Notes: generated from the letters alone by a model not told the origin. Counted from the first letter of the stretch, positions 1 through 9,894 are shown. The stretch: DNA of 64,000 nt from Maritimibacter alkaliphilus (GCF_019801605.1 NZ_JAHVIT010000002.1:1302001-1366000), one strand, 5' to 3'. Translations and numbers: made by a program.

Positions 1-1183
1 CCCAGCCCATGTGGCCCTTGAGGCCCAGGCCCTCGAAGAAGACCGACAGCCAGTGCAGCACGGCGAAGATCGGCTTGGTCAGGAAGAAGAACCAGCCCCA
101 GTCGATCGAGTCGATGAAGCGGTCGACGCCCTCGTCGTCCTGGTAGTGGCGGATGGTGTCGGTTTCCTTGGCACCGGCAAAGAGCCGGGTCTCGGAGGTG
201 CCGGTCGCGCCGGGGGCAATCTCCTGCAGCGGCATGACCGCCTCGGTCTGGTAGATGTCCGCGTTCGGGTAGTACTTGGCGACCGAGCGGAAGGGCTGGC
301 CCTGCTGCGGGATCAGCGTCGACATCCAGTAGTGATCGGTGAAGCCGATCCAGCCGTTCTCGGTGACCTCGACACGATCCGCCGGCGCGCCTTCGCGCGT
401 GTCGGTGTCGAACTCGGTCATCTTCTTGTATTTCTCTTCCTGCAGCGTGCCGTCCGACATCCGGACGAGGCCTTCGTGCAGCACGAAGAAGTTCTGCAGG
501 GTCGAGGGTTCGCCGTGGCGGCGCAGCAGGCCGTAGGGGCGCAAGTTGACGGCGGCGCCGGTGGTGTTCTCCACCGACTGGGTCACGGTGAACATGTAGT
601 CGGGGTCGACCGCGTATTCGCGGCGGAAGACGAGGCCCGCGCCGTTGTCCCAGGTCAGGGTGACAGGGGTTTCCGGGGTCAGGGTGGCGCCGTCCTCGGC
701 CTGCCACAGCGTGTCGGGCCCGGGCACGGCGGAGGCATCGACGCCGGCGCCCGCAGCCCAGCCGAAGAGCGCGTAGTAGGGATCCTGCGAGCCGACCGGG
801 CTCATCAGCGTGACGAGGGGCGAGGCGTCGCTGAGTTCGACGTGGTAGTCCTTCAGCTCGACGTCATCGAGCCGGCCGCCCAGCATCGAGATCGAGCCGG
901 AGATACGGGGCGTGTCGATGGTGACGCGCGCGGCCTCGGACTCGGCGGTCTGGGTGGCGCCCATCTCGCCCGGGGCGGTGGCCCCTGCGCTCTGTCCCGC
1001 AGGCGCATCGGCACCCGGGGTCAGTGCGGTGTCACCCGAGGCCTGATCCGTCGCCGAGGTGCTTGTCTCGGCCGGGGCGTTGGGGTCCACGGCGGGGCTC
1101 GGCGGGAAGAGCACCGTCCAGCCGACGATGACAAGCCCGCTGAGCACGGTCGCGAGAAGTAGGTTCTTGTTCTGATTGTCCAT
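1..1183 (-). CDS. yidC: Membrane protein insertase YidC (partial, 3' end outside window)
   Basis: Inserts and folds inner-membrane proteins, alone or with SecYEG. The ATG at 1183 opens with MDNQNKNLLLATVLSG followed by a signal-anchor helix (about residues 8-27), the standard YidC N-terminus. A low-complexity Ser/Thr/Ala/Pro linker and the large periplasmic domain follow. The frame is open to base 1 (about 394 residues) and reaches the first helix of the insertase core (GWFFFLTKPIFAVLHWL), so the C-terminal translocase helices lie outside the window. It sits downstream of rpmH-rnpA-yidD-ttcA, the usual neighbourhood, but a GGDEF/EAL gene and a 656-base gap separate it from that block, so it probably has its own promoter. 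Identity is secure. Confidence 0.95.
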   Translation of the reverse strand, partial: MDNQNKNLLLATVLSGLVIVGWTVLFPPSPAVDPNAPAETSTSATDQASGDTALTPGADAPAGQSAGATAPGEMGATQTAESEAARVTIDTPRISGSISMLGGRLDDVELKDYHVELSDASPLVTLMSPVGSQDPYYALFGWAAGAGVDASAVPGPDTLWQAEDGATLTPETPVTLTWDNGAGLVFRREYAVDPDYMFTVTQSVENTTGAAVNLRPYGLLRRHGEPSTLQNFFVLHEGLVRMSDGTLQEEKYKKMTEFDTDTREGAPADRVEVTENGWIGFTDHYWMSTLIPQQGQPFRSVAKYYPNADIYQTEAVMPLQEIAPGATGTSETRLFAGAKETDTIRHYQDDEGVDRFIDSIDWGWFFFLTKPIFAVLHWLSVFFEGLGLKGHMGW

Positions 1184-1839
1184 CAGAGAAAGCCGCCCTT
1201 ACCTTGGAAGAAGTCAGGGGCGGTTCAACATTTCGCGGCACGAAAGGTCAAGCTCATTCTAGGGAAACCAAGCGTTCCGCGCCGATTCCACGCGGGTTCT
1301 CACGCCGATGTCAGGCTGTCCCGGTGGGAGGCAGGGGCGGAGGGCCCGTGGCACGGGTGCGCCTCGCGCCCCTGCACGGGGCCGCGTGCTGGCGTTTCCG
1401 CGTCGCGGCCGGAGCAGGAGAGACGGGGCGGTGAGGTTTGCGAGGGAGCCGAGGCCTGTATTCGGGACACGTCGCGGGAGGGACGCCGGGCCTTTCAGGG
1501 CGGCTGTCCCTTTGAGGCGGCTGGGCCCCTAGGGGAACGCGAAACCTGTCGGGGACGCGACGCTTGTCGGGGAGACTGGGCCTGTCACGGAGGCTGGGCC
1601 TGACGGGGACAACGGCCTGACGGGGACACGGGGCCTGCCGGGGACACTGGGCCAGTCAGGGGACTGGTGGCTGTAAGAGAGGACCGGGGGTGACAGAGGC
1701 TGGGACAATGCGGCAGATGAAGGGGCCAGAGAGACGGGGACTTTGAGAGAGGCGGGGCCGGCAAGAGACGTGGGGCCGTCGGTGGTGCGATCGGAGGGGA
1801 CGGTTGGCGCGCCGCGCGGAGACAGGCATGCGCACGGCC
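1184..1839. other. Long non-coding gap with low-complexity G-rich sequence
   Basis: 656 bases between the 3' end of the GGDEF/EAL gene and yidC, with no credible gene. The yidC promoter should lie in the right-hand part, but I cannot name its boxes with confidence. The middle is an imperfect tandem repeat (see 1546-1689). The short reading frames here have Arg/Gly-rich composition and no recognisable protein. Confidence 0.7.
1546..1689. repeat. Degenerate tandem repeat, about 8 units of about 18 bp
   Basis: Successive units start at about 1546, 1563, 1582, 1600, 1617, 1635, 1653 and 1671. They follow the pattern CTGNCGGGGACACTGGGC with substitutions and one-base length changes. Units 4 to 6 are closest to each other. 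The repeat carries no open frame that resembles a protein. Confidence 0.75.
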
Positions 1840-3378
1840 CTATCCGGTGCGATGCCCGATCGCCGGTGGGGCCCCCAGCCCGGCCGTATAGGCCATGAGC
1901 CAGTCGCCTACCTGCTCGCCCGGCATCGGGCGGGCGATGCCATAGCCCTGCACGTGGCCGCAGCCCAATTGGGCCAGCATTGCATGTTCACCCGCGGTCT
2001 CCACCCCTTCCGCGAGGGTATCGAGGCCGAGACGCTCCGCCATGGTCAGGATCGCGGCCACCATGCGTTGCTGCTCCGCGTCCCGGTCGACCTTGAGCAC
2101 GAAGCTGCGGTCGATCTTGATCCGCTCCACCGCAAAGCGCCGGATCGAGGAGATGGAGGCGTGGCCGGTCCCGAAATCATCCAGGTCGATCCGGCATCCG
2201 AGCTTGGCCAGCCCATTGATATTGCGGGCCACGATATCATCCGGCGAGGCGGCGACCACGGTTTCCAGAACCTCGACGCAGAGCCGCTCCGCCGCGATGT
2301 CGAAGCGGTCAAGTTCCCAGCGGACCTTTTCGATCAGGCGGGGATTGAGCAGTTCCTGCCCGGTGAAATTCACCCCGACCATGGGGATCTTCAGCCCCGC
2401 GCGATCCCAGCCCTGCAGGCTTCTGAGGGCGCTGTGCAGCATCACTTCGCCAAGACGCTCCAGCAGTCCGGCCTCTTCGAGCAGGGGCAGGAATTCGGAC
2501 GGGCCGACGAGGCCGCGCTGCGGATGCTGCCAGCGGGCGAGACTCTCCAGCCCGCTGACCTGACCGGTGTCGGTGGAGACCTGCGGCTGGAAGAAGGCCA
2601 CGATCTGCCCGTTCTCCAGCGCCGCCGCGGCCTCGTCACTGTCGAGGGAGGTGCTGCGCCGGGTCTGGCGCATCTCCTCGGACCAGGCGCGGATCGACGA
2701 GGGGGCGGTATTGGCCGCCTCGCGCAGGGCCTCGCTGGCGGCGTCGATCAGCGTCGCGGCCGTGCGGCGGGGCGCACGTGAGCCGAGGCAGAAGCCCACG
2801 GAGCAGGAGATGTAGATCACCGTCGAATCAAGCGAGATCGGCTCTTCCACCGCGGACTGCAGCCGGGCGGCCATCTGGATCGCCACTTCGAGGTCGAGGT
2901 GGGTCACAGGGGCGATGCCGATGCCGAACTGCGCGTCGCCCATGCGCACGATCACGTCCGCCTCCCGCAAGGCGCCGCGGAGGCGGTCCGCGGTGCGATG
3001 CAGCAGCGTTTCCCCCGCCGCCTGACCGTATCGGTTCAGCACCACGTCGAAATCGTCGATCCGGACCTGGAAACAGGCGGTGCCGGCGCGCGCGCCGGGC
3101 GTGTCGCTGAGCACCCGGTTCAACATCCGCTCCAACGTGTCGGGGGCGGGCAGGCCCGTGACGGAATCGCAGGCCCGGTGCTTGAGCGGCGGGGGCGGGC
3201 CGAAGCCGATGAGCAGGCCGAACAGCGCGGGAATCGCCAGCGAGACGATGAACAGCAGCACCTCCCCCCCGAGCCAGAAGGCCCCGAGGGTCGCGGCAGG
3301 CAGGAAGGCCAGCATATGCGGCCCCGTCATGGCGGAGCGGGTGCGGGCCAGAATCGCAGGAAGATGTGGGCCGGGCAT
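1840..3378 (-). CDS. Membrane-anchored GGDEF-EAL protein, probable c-di-GMP phosphodiesterase
   Basis: About 512 residues. Two adjacent hydrophobic segments (about residues 20-60) anchor it in the membrane; a GGDEF domain (about 70-235) and an EAL domain (about 255-505) follow. The GGDEF signature is degenerate (RMGDAQF at about 145-151), so cyclase activity is unlikely. The EAL domain keeps its catalytic features: ESLARW at the EAL position, DDFGTG, KIDRSFV, EGVET and QGYGIARPMP. I infer a c-di-GMP phosphodiesterase whose GGDEF half may bind GTP as a regulator. Start: the ATG at 3378 has AAAGGA about 8 bases upstream; an in-frame GTG at 3393 is less likely. It is on the same strand as ttcA upstream, 66 bases away, so may be co-transcribed with it. 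The family is certain; the activity is inferred. Confidence 0.88.
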   Translation of the reverse strand: MPGPHLPAILARTRSAMTGPHMLAFLPAATLGAFWLGGEVLLFIVSLAIPALFGLLIGFGPPPPLKHRACDSVTGLPAPDTLERMLNRVLSDTPGARAGTACFQVRIDDFDVVLNRYGQAAGETLLHRTADRLRGALREADVIVRMGDAQFGIGIAPVTHLDLEVAIQMAARLQSAVEEPISLDSTVIYISCSVGFCLGSRAPRRTAATLIDAASEALREAANTAPSSIRAWSEEMRQTRRSTSLDSDEAAAALENGQIVAFFQPQVSTDTGQVSGLESLARWQHPQRGLVGPSEFLPLLEEAGLLERLGEVMLHSALRSLQGWDRAGLKIPMVGVNFTGQELLNPRLIEKVRWELDRFDIAAERLCVEVLETVVAASPDDIVARNINGLAKLGCRIDLDDFGTGHASISSIRRFAVERIKIDRSFVLKVDRDAEQQRMVAAILTMAERLGLDTLAEGVETAGEHAMLAQLGCGHVQGYGIARPMPGEQVGDWLMAYTAGLGAPPAIGHRTG

Positions 3379-3444
3379 CGCTTGTCCTTTCACGTCACGG
3401 AAAGGCTACGCGCACGGTCTGAACAGAGGCTTAATCCCGCAGGA

Positions 3445-4311
3445 TCAAAGGTCGGGGATACCGTCGTCAGGGCTTGCCGGCGCACCGGTGCCGCGGGTAA
3501 GTCCAGCGAAATCAAAGAGTTTCGGGTCGAGGAGATGCGAGGGGCGCGTGTTCGTCAGGGCGCGGAACATCTTCTGCCGGCGGCCCGGGGCGTTCTTTTC
3601 CCAGCCGTCGAGGATCGCCTTCACCTGCTGGCGCTGGAGCCCGTCCTGCGAGCCGCAGAGGTCGCAGGGGATGATCGGGTAGTTCATCGCGCGGGCGAAT
3701 TTCTCGCAATCCGCCTCGGCCACATGGGCGAGGGGGCGGTAGACGAAGAGGTCGCCTTCCTCGTTCACCAGCTTCGGCGGCATGGTGGCCAGCCGCGAGC
3801 CATGGAAGAGGTTCATGAAGAAGGTCTCGAGGATGTCGTCCCGGTGATGGCCGAGGACCACGGCGGAACAGCCTTCCTCGCGCGCGATGCGGTAGAGGTT
3901 GCCCCGGCGCAGACGCGAGCAGAGCGCACAATAGGTCCGGCCCGCGGGCACCTTGTCCATGACGATGGAATAGGTGTCCTGATACTCGATCCGGTGCGGC
4001 ACGCCCATCTTCTCGAGGAACTCGGGCAGGACGGTGGCCGGGAAGCCGGGCTGACCCTGATCGAGATTGCAGGCAAGCAACTCGACCGGCAGCAGGCCGC
4101 GCCACTGCAGCTCATGCAGGACGGCGAGCAGGGTATAGCTGTCCTTGCCCCCGGAGAGGCAGACCAGCCACTTGGCGCCGCGCTCGATCATGCCGTACTG
4201 ATCCACCGCCTCGCGCGTCTGTTGCACGATGCGTTTGCGGAGTTTCTTGAACTCCGTCGTCTTGGGCGCGCCGTGGAAAAGCGCGTGGATATCGTCAGCG
4301 TCGTCGAGCAT
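3445..4311 (-). CDS. ttcA: tRNA 2-thiocytidine(32) synthetase TtcA
   Basis: ATP-dependent Fe-S enzyme that thiolates cytidine 32 in certain tRNAs. The 288-residue product has the PP-loop SGGKDS at about residues 53-58, the CALC pair (C128, C131) and a CDLC pair (C216, C219) that supply cluster and catalytic cysteines in this family, plus the conserved LGHHRDD segment. The start is set at the ATG at 4311 ([14 protein letters not shown]); the frame is open further upstream, but that stretch is Pro/Arg-rich and unlike the family. The gene follows yidD on the minus strand with a 166-base gap. Confidence 0.93.
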   Translation of the reverse strand: MLDDADDIHALFHGAPKTTEFKKLRKRIVQQTREAVDQYGMIERGAKWLVCLSGGKDSYTLLAVLHELQWRGLLPVELLACNLDQGQPGFPATVLPEFLEKMGVPHRIEYQDTYSIVMDKVPAGRTYCALCSRLRRGNLYRIAREEGCSAVVLGHHRDDILETFFMNLFHGSRLATMPPKLVNEEGDLFVYRPLAHVAEADCEKFARAMNYPIIPCDLCGSQDGLQRQQVKAILDGWEKNAPGRRQKMFRALTNTRPSHLLDPKLFDFAGLTRGTGAPASPDDGIPDL

Positions 4312-4477
4312 GGGCGGGGTGATGCCAGAACCGGGGGCGCAAGGGAAGTCAAATCGGCGCGGGTGGCAGGGCGCGCCGGAGAGGCGGGGAGGGTGCGGGC
4401 GGCCGCGGTGCGAAGGACCGTTGGTGCGGGTCGGCAAGCGCCTCGCAGGGGGGGCGCGAGCGGCGCCGGTCAGCCGG

Positions 4478-4771
4478 TCACTTCGGCACGTCGTCGACGC
4501 CGAAACCGCCCCAGGGGTGGCAGCGCAGCACGCGGCGGAAGGTCAGCCAGCCGCCCTTGATCCCGCCGTGGCGGCGCAGGGCCTCCATCGCATAGGCGGA
4601 ACAGGTGGGGTCGTACCGGCAATTGAAGCCCACGTAGGACGAGAAGGTCAGCCGGTAGGCCCGGATCGGCAGCGAGAGCACGTAGGCGAGCGGCGTCATG
4701 CGCGCAGGCGCCTCGGGCGCCGCGACGGGGTCCCGGTCCTCGCCGTGGGGAGGGGCGTCAGGGCCGCACAT
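4478..4771 (-). CDS. yidD: Membrane protein insertion efficiency factor YidD
   Basis: Small inner-membrane-associated protein that helps YidC-dependent insertion. The conserved core begins [20 protein letters not shown], then [19 protein letters not shown] and [12 protein letters not shown], which is diagnostic. The ATG at 4771 shares one base with the rnpA stop (TGATG), which favours coupled translation and a 97-residue product. The internal ATG at 4699 would give the more usual family length of about 73 residues and remains possible, since the first 24 residues are Pro/Glu-rich and not conserved. Confidence 0.93.
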   Translation of the reverse strand: MCGPDAPPHGEDRDPVAAPEAPARMTPLAYVLSLPIRAYRLTFSSYVGFNCRYDPTCSAYAMEALRRHGGIKGGWLTFRRVLRCHPWGGFGVDDVPK

Positions 4772-5331
4772 CAGGGTTTCTCGTGGAGTTTCCGAAGGGC
4801 ATAGCGCAGGTCGTCACACATCTTGTCGAACGGACGCCCCGCGGTGGTCCCGGCGCGCCCGATCAGGACATAATCCCAGCCGGGCTGTCCGGTATGTGGC
4901 AGAACCGCGCGGGCGGCCTCGCGCAGCCGGCGCTTGGCGCGGTTGCGGGCGACGGCGTTGCCGACCTTCTTGGAACAAGTGAAGCCTACACGGATGCCCT
5001 CGACGGGGTCGTCGTCGCGACGCTTGCGCGCCTGCACCATCATCGAGCCGGTGCCCTGACGCCGGGCACGGGCGGCGGCGAGAAACTCGGCGCGGGTCCG
5101 CATGACGGTCAGGGCAGGGGCACTGGCGATGAGCGGCTTGGGCTCCGGGCGCGGTTTGACGCGGGCCGTGTCAGCTTGCGTGCCAGTGGCGGTGTCAGGG
5201 CCCTTCTCGGGCCCCGCGTCAGCCGCCGGTCCCGTGGTCTCCGCGGCAGGCTCCGGGCAAACGGAAACCGCCGAAGACACTTCGGCCTGCGGGGAACAGG
5301 TCCCCTTGGCGTCGGTCTCCGGCGGTGTCAT
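4771..5331 (-). CDS. rnpA: Ribonuclease P protein component, with long N-terminal extension
   Basis: Protein subunit of RNase P, which matures the 5' ends of tRNAs. The conserved part holds VGFTCSKKVGNAVARNRAKR with the RNR motif, then RRLREAAR. At 186 residues the protein exceeds the usual 110-130 because about 65 N-terminal residues are a Pro/Glu/Ala-rich tail. The MTPPE start resembles that of other Rhodobacterales RnpA proteins, so I keep it, although the tail is probably disordered and not needed for catalysis. It lies 20 bases after rpmH and overlaps yidD by one base, giving the classic rpmH-rnpA-yidD operon. Confidence 0.93.
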   Translation of the reverse strand: MTPPETDAKGTCSPQAEVSSAVSVCPEPAAETTGPAADAGPEKGPDTATGTQADTARVKPRPEPKPLIASAPALTVMRTRAEFLAAARARRQGTGSMMVQARKRRDDDPVEGIRVGFTCSKKVGNAVARNRAKRRLREAARAVLPHTGQPGWDYVLIGRAGTTAGRPFDKMCDDLRYALRKLHEKP

Positions 5332-5351
5332 CGGTCTTTAGCTGGCGCGAC

Positions 5352-5486
5352 TTACGCGCTCAGCGATTTCCGGCCACGTGCGCGGCGGGCGTTCAGGATC
5401 TTGCGGCCGGCCTTGGTGGCCATGCGCGCACGGAACCCGTGACGCCGCTTGCGGACGAGGTTCGAGGGTTGGTAGGTGCGTTTCAT
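5352..5486 (-). CDS. rpmH: 50S ribosomal protein L34
   Basis: 44-residue basic protein of the large ribosomal subunit. It begins [20 protein letters not shown] and ends GRKSLSA, matching L34 along its whole length. First gene of the rpmH-rnpA-yidD unit, with a promoter about 100 bases upstream. Confidence 0.98.
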
Positions 5487-5590
5487 CGCTCCGTCTCCGT
5501 CATGTCACCTGCGGCGGGCAGGCTGTTGATCTGGCAGGCGTCAGCGTTGCGAGAATCGCAGCGGGCCCACGCGTGTTCATTGAAGCTCGC

Positions 5591-5619
5591 TCTATAGGGA
5601 TGCATCCGGGCACTGTCAA
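5591..5619 (-). promoter_or_regulatory. Sigma-70-type promoter of rpmH
   Basis: On the minus strand, TTGACA (5619-5614), a 17-base spacer and TATAGA (5596-5591). This is a near-perfect housekeeping promoter about 105 bases in front of the rpmH start, predicting a leader of roughly 95-100 bases. Confidence 0.85.
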
Positions 5620-5749
5620 ACCCGCATCGGGGCCGGAGGCGATGTTTTTCACAAGCCCTTCGATTCGCGTGCGACTTGCCGCAACGCCCCGCGCGACATA
5701 GGTCTAGGGATCAAGGGGGCCATGCCCCTCGCGCCCATGACACGGACAT

Positions 5750-7153
5750 ATGATGATCACCTCCCTTTCCGGCCGCTTCCTGCTTCTGACGTGCGTCTTC
5801 GTCGTGCTGGCCGAAATTCTGGTGCTGGTGCCCTCCGTGGCGCGATTCCGCGAGGATTACCTGTTCGACCGGCTGGAACGGTCGCAGATCGCCTCGCTGG
5901 CACTGCTGGCCGACGACATGATCAGCCCCGACATCGAGGAGGAACTGCTGCGCAATGCGGAGGTCTACAACGTGGTGCTGCGCCGTGACGAGGCCCGGCA
6001 GCTGGTGCTTTCCTCGCCCGTGCCGCAGCCGATCTACCAGACCTATGACCTGCGCGAGGCGACGGCGCCCGTCCTGATCCACGATGCGCTGCGCCTGCTG
6101 ATGGATGGAGAGAATCGGGTGATCCGGGTGATCGGCAGCCCGGTGCGCGATGCGGGCCAGCTGATCGAGATCACCATGCCGACCCAGCCGCTGCGCACGG
6201 CGATGCTGGATTACGCGCTTGGAGTGCTCGTCCTCTCGGCCACGATCTCGCTCCTGACCGCGCTGCTGCTCTTCCTCTCGGTGCGGGTCTTCCTGATGCG
6301 GCCCATCAAGAGGGTGGTGGGGCATGTGCTCTCCTATGCCGAATCGCCCGAGGACAGCCGCCGCGTGATCGAGCCGCAGGCCGGCATCCGCGAGCTGCGC
6401 GACGTGGAGGAGGCGCTCCATACCCTGCAGACACAGCTCACCGCCGCGCTGCGCCAGAAGGAGCGGCTGGCCCAGCTGGGCGGGGCGGTGGCCAAGATCA
6501 GCCACGACCTGCGCAACATCCTCACATCGGCGCAGCTCTTCACCGACCGGCTGGAGGCCTCCGAGGACCCGGCCGTGCAGCGACTCGCGCCGAAGCTGGT
6601 GAACTCGATCACCCGCGCGGTGCACCTGTGCGAATCGACGCTCGCCTTCGGCAAGGCCGAGGAACCCGCGCCGCAGCTCTCCCACATCCGCCTCGCGGAC
6701 GTGGTGGGGGACGTGATCGACAGCGAGCGGCTGGCGGTGGGCGATGCGGACATCTCCTTTGCCGAGGACATTCCCGCGACGCTGATGCTGCGGGCGGATC
6801 AGGAGCAGCTCTACCGGGTGATCTCCAACCTCGTGCGCAACGCGCGGCAGGCCATCGTGACCAGCGGCAAGCCGGGCGAGATCGCCGTGGCCGCCAGCGA
6901 GGACGACGAGGCCTGGATCATCCATGTCACCGACACCGGCCCCGGCCTGCCGCCGAAGGCGCAGGAGTTCCTCTTCACCGCCTTCCAGGGCGGGGCACGC
7001 AAGGGGGGCTCGGGCCTTGGCCTCGTGATCTCGGCAGAGCTGATCCGCGGCCACGGCGGCACGCTGAAGCTGGACCGCACCGGGCCCGAGGGGACGGAGT
7101 TCACGATTCTCCTGCCCAAGGGTGGCGTCGACCTGTCCGATCGCCGCGCCTGA
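5750..7153 (+). CDS. Membrane sensor histidine kinase (orphan)
   Basis: 467 residues. TM1 is at about 8-30, then a periplasmic sensing region to about 155, TM2 at about 155-183 and a HAMP-like linker. The kinase core has ISHDLRNIL (His about 252), NLVRNARQAI (N box), DTGPGLP (G1) and GGSGLGLVI (G2). The final residues of the ATPase domain are complete. No response regulator gene is adjacent, so its partner is unknown. The start could equally be the next ATG at 5753. It is divergent from rpmH, sharing a 263-base intergenic region. The H-box sequence HDLRN rather than HELRTP places it outside the common EnvZ-like group. Confidence 0.88.
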   Translation: MMITSLSGRFLLLTCVFVVLAEILVLVPSVARFREDYLFDRLERSQIASLALLADDMISPDIEEELLRNAEVYNVVLRRDEARQLVLSSPVPQPIYQTYDLREATAPVLIHDALRLLMDGENRVIRVIGSPVRDAGQLIEITMPTQPLRTAMLDYALGVLVLSATISLLTALLLFLSVRVFLMRPIKRVVGHVLSYAESPEDSRRVIEPQAGIRELRDVEEALHTLQTQLTAALRQKERLAQLGGAVAKISHDLRNILTSAQLFTDRLEASEDPAVQRLAPKLVNSITRAVHLCESTLAFGKAEEPAPQLSHIRLADVVGDVIDSERLAVGDADISFAEDIPATLMLRADQEQLYRVISNLVRNARQAIVTSGKPGEIAVAASEDDEAWIIHVTDTGPGLPPKAQEFLFTAFQGGARKGGSGLGLVISAELIRGHGGTLKLDRTGPEGTEFTILLPKGGVDLSDRRA

Positions 7154-7239
7154 GCGCAGCAGGGCCCGTAGGAGCGGCGCGGCCGGTCGAGCAGGGCCGG
7201 GGTGTGTCGGCGCGATTTGTGCTCCCCTGCTTCATGTCA

Positions 7240-7284
7240 GCCCGATTTCCGCCGGCCCGATTCCCGCTGGCCCGATCCCCCTCG
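7240..7284. repeat. Three tandem copies of a 15-bp unit
   Basis: Copies at 7240-7254, 7255-7269 and 7270-7284 follow GCCCGATTCCCGCTG with 2-4 changes each. Length is exactly three codons-worth times five, but no protein is evident in any frame. Confidence 0.7.
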
Positions 7285-7450
7285 CGCATGTGGTCCCAGA
7301 GAGCCCACCGGGTCCGCGCCCGGGCCTTTTCACCCGTTTTCGGGGTGTCGTCCGGGCCTCCGCGCCCCGTGATGTCCGGCGTCGGCCCTCTGTCATGGCA
7401 CTGTCACATGGTTGTCGTCGGGGCAGCTTCGAAAAATCCGGAATTCACCC

Positions 7451-7479
7451 TTGCGCCCCCCCACGGGATACCGTAGATG
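7451..7479 (+). promoter_or_regulatory. Probable promoter of tRNA-Arg
   Basis: TTGCGC (7451-7456), a 17-base spacer and TAGATG (7474-7479) place a start point about 6-8 bases before the mature tRNA 5' end. The boxes are partial matches to the consensus. Confidence 0.5.
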
Positions 7480-7491
7480 CTCCTCCACGAC

Positions 7492-7568
7492 GCGCTGGTA
7501 GCTCAGTTGGATAGAGTACTTGACTACGAATCAAGGGGTCGGGGGTTCGAATCCTCCCCAGCGCGCCA
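7492..7568 (+). tRNA. tRNA-Arg (anticodon ACG)
   Basis: 77-base cloverleaf with encoded CCA. The acceptor stem is GCGCTGG paired with CCAGCGC, discriminator G. The anticodon arm is CTTGA-CTACGAA-TCAAG, giving ACG (read as inosine 34 after deamination, decoding CGU/CGC/CGA). The T arm contains GGTTCGAATCC. A small perfect hairpin (CGGTCGC, loop CAA, GCGACCG; 7601-7617) lies shortly downstream and may end transcription. Confidence 0.97.
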
Positions 7569-7786
7569 CTTCCCTTCAAATGCCAACTGAGTGAATACGA
7601 CGGTCGCCAAGCGACCGGTCGAGACGTTCAGTCCTTCCTTTTCTTGCCGTTTCCGCGCCTGACCACGGACGGAGAGACCGCTTCCTGCGTGTCCGCGCGT
7701 TTCAAGCCTCGTAAGGACGTATCGGGCAGGGGCCAACCGGTCACGATGCCGGTCCATTGGCCCATCGCTGGCCCCCGCAGCCCGGA

Positions 7787-8263
7787 TCACTCGGCGGCTG
7801 TCAGGCAAAACTCCGGCAGCGTGTTCTCGTTCTTGTAGCTTCGCAGCAGGAACACGGTCTTGTAGTCCGCCACCGAGGCCCATTCCCCGAACACCTCCTG
7901 TGCGAAGTCGTGGTAGGCCTCGATCGAGCGCTCCTGCACGATCAGCAGGAAGTCGAAGTCCCCGGTCACCACGTGGCATTGCTGCACGGCGTCGTAGGCG
8001 CAGATTCGGCGGGCGAACTCCTGCGAGACATTGGCCTTGGGCGCGGTGAGGGAGACCATGACCGTCGCGGTCACCGGGCGCTTGAACTTGCGCCGGTCAA
8101 GAAGGGCGACGGAGCGGGCGATCAACCCTTCGGACCAGAATCGCGCCACGCGCTTGGCGCAGGCCGAGACCGAGAGGCCGACCTCCTCGGCGAGATCGGC
8201 ATTGGTACGGCGCGCATCACGTTGCAGCGCCATCAGCAGTTTCCGGTCCAGCGGGTCGAGCAT
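7787..8263 (-). CDS. Lrp/AsnC-family transcriptional regulator
   Basis: 158 residues. An N-terminal winged HTH (MLDPLDRKLLMALQRDARRT, then NADLAEEVGLSVSACAKRV) is followed by the C-terminal ligand-binding RAM domain with the conserved VTGDFDFLLIV stretch. It is divergently transcribed from the 2,2-dialkylglycine decarboxylase gene, sharing a 155-base intergenic region rich in CGCAA-type sequences. I infer that it controls that gene in response to an amino acid. The effector cannot be read from the sequence. Confidence 0.92.
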   Translation of the reverse strand: MLDPLDRKLLMALQRDARRTNADLAEEVGLSVSACAKRVARFWSEGLIARSVALLDRRKFKRPVTATVMVSLTAPKANVSQEFARRICAYDAVQQCHVVTGDFDFLLIVQERSIEAYHDFAQEVFGEWASVADYKTVFLLRSYKNENTLPEFCLTAAE

Positions 8264-8328
8264 CTATGCCTCCAGTGTCGCGAATCCTGCGCAATATCCT
8301 CCTTAAGCTCTCCTCTTTGAAGAATTAA

Positions 8329-9708
<1,380 letters not shown>

Positions 9709-9784
9709 GGCAGGCGGTCAGGGAAGCGGTGCGGGGGGCGGTTCGGGGCGGGGCATACCCTTTGCGTGCCATCGGAACCGGGCA

Positions 9785-9846
9785 GGGGGCGCTGCCCCCG
9801 TCGCGTGCCGCGACTCCCCCGGAGTATTTCGGGAAAGATGAAGGGG
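9785..9846 (+). repeat. Interspersed palindromic repeat, copy 1
   Basis: Order: palindrome GGGGGCGCTGCCCCC (9785-9799), second palindrome GTCGCG-TGC-CGCGAC (9800-9814), then CCCCCGGAGTATTTC and GGGAAAGATGAAGGGG. The same modules recur inverted at 41910-41980. Intergenic elements with a CCCGGAGTATTT core are, from general knowledge, common in Rhodobacterales genomes. Confidence 0.7.
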
Positions 9847-9894
9847 AGGGGCGTATCGGGCATCGCCCGTGGACGGGCGTATTGTGCGTCGCCT

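Larger units (their letters stand above)
7154..7491. other. Intergenic region before tRNA-Arg
   Basis: 338 bases without a credible gene. It contains a three-copy 15-bp tandem repeat (7240-7284) and, at its end, the tRNA-Arg promoter (7451-7479). Confidence 0.6.

Noticed and set aside
1546-1689. CRISPR array
   Set aside because: Units of about 18 bp are contiguous with no unique spacers, and no cas genes are in the window.
7524-7979. Open frame on the minus strand ending RAGEDSNPRPLDS
   Set aside because: This ending is the well-known antisense translation of a tRNA gene. It overlaps tRNA-Arg and the AsnC gene, so it is not a protein.
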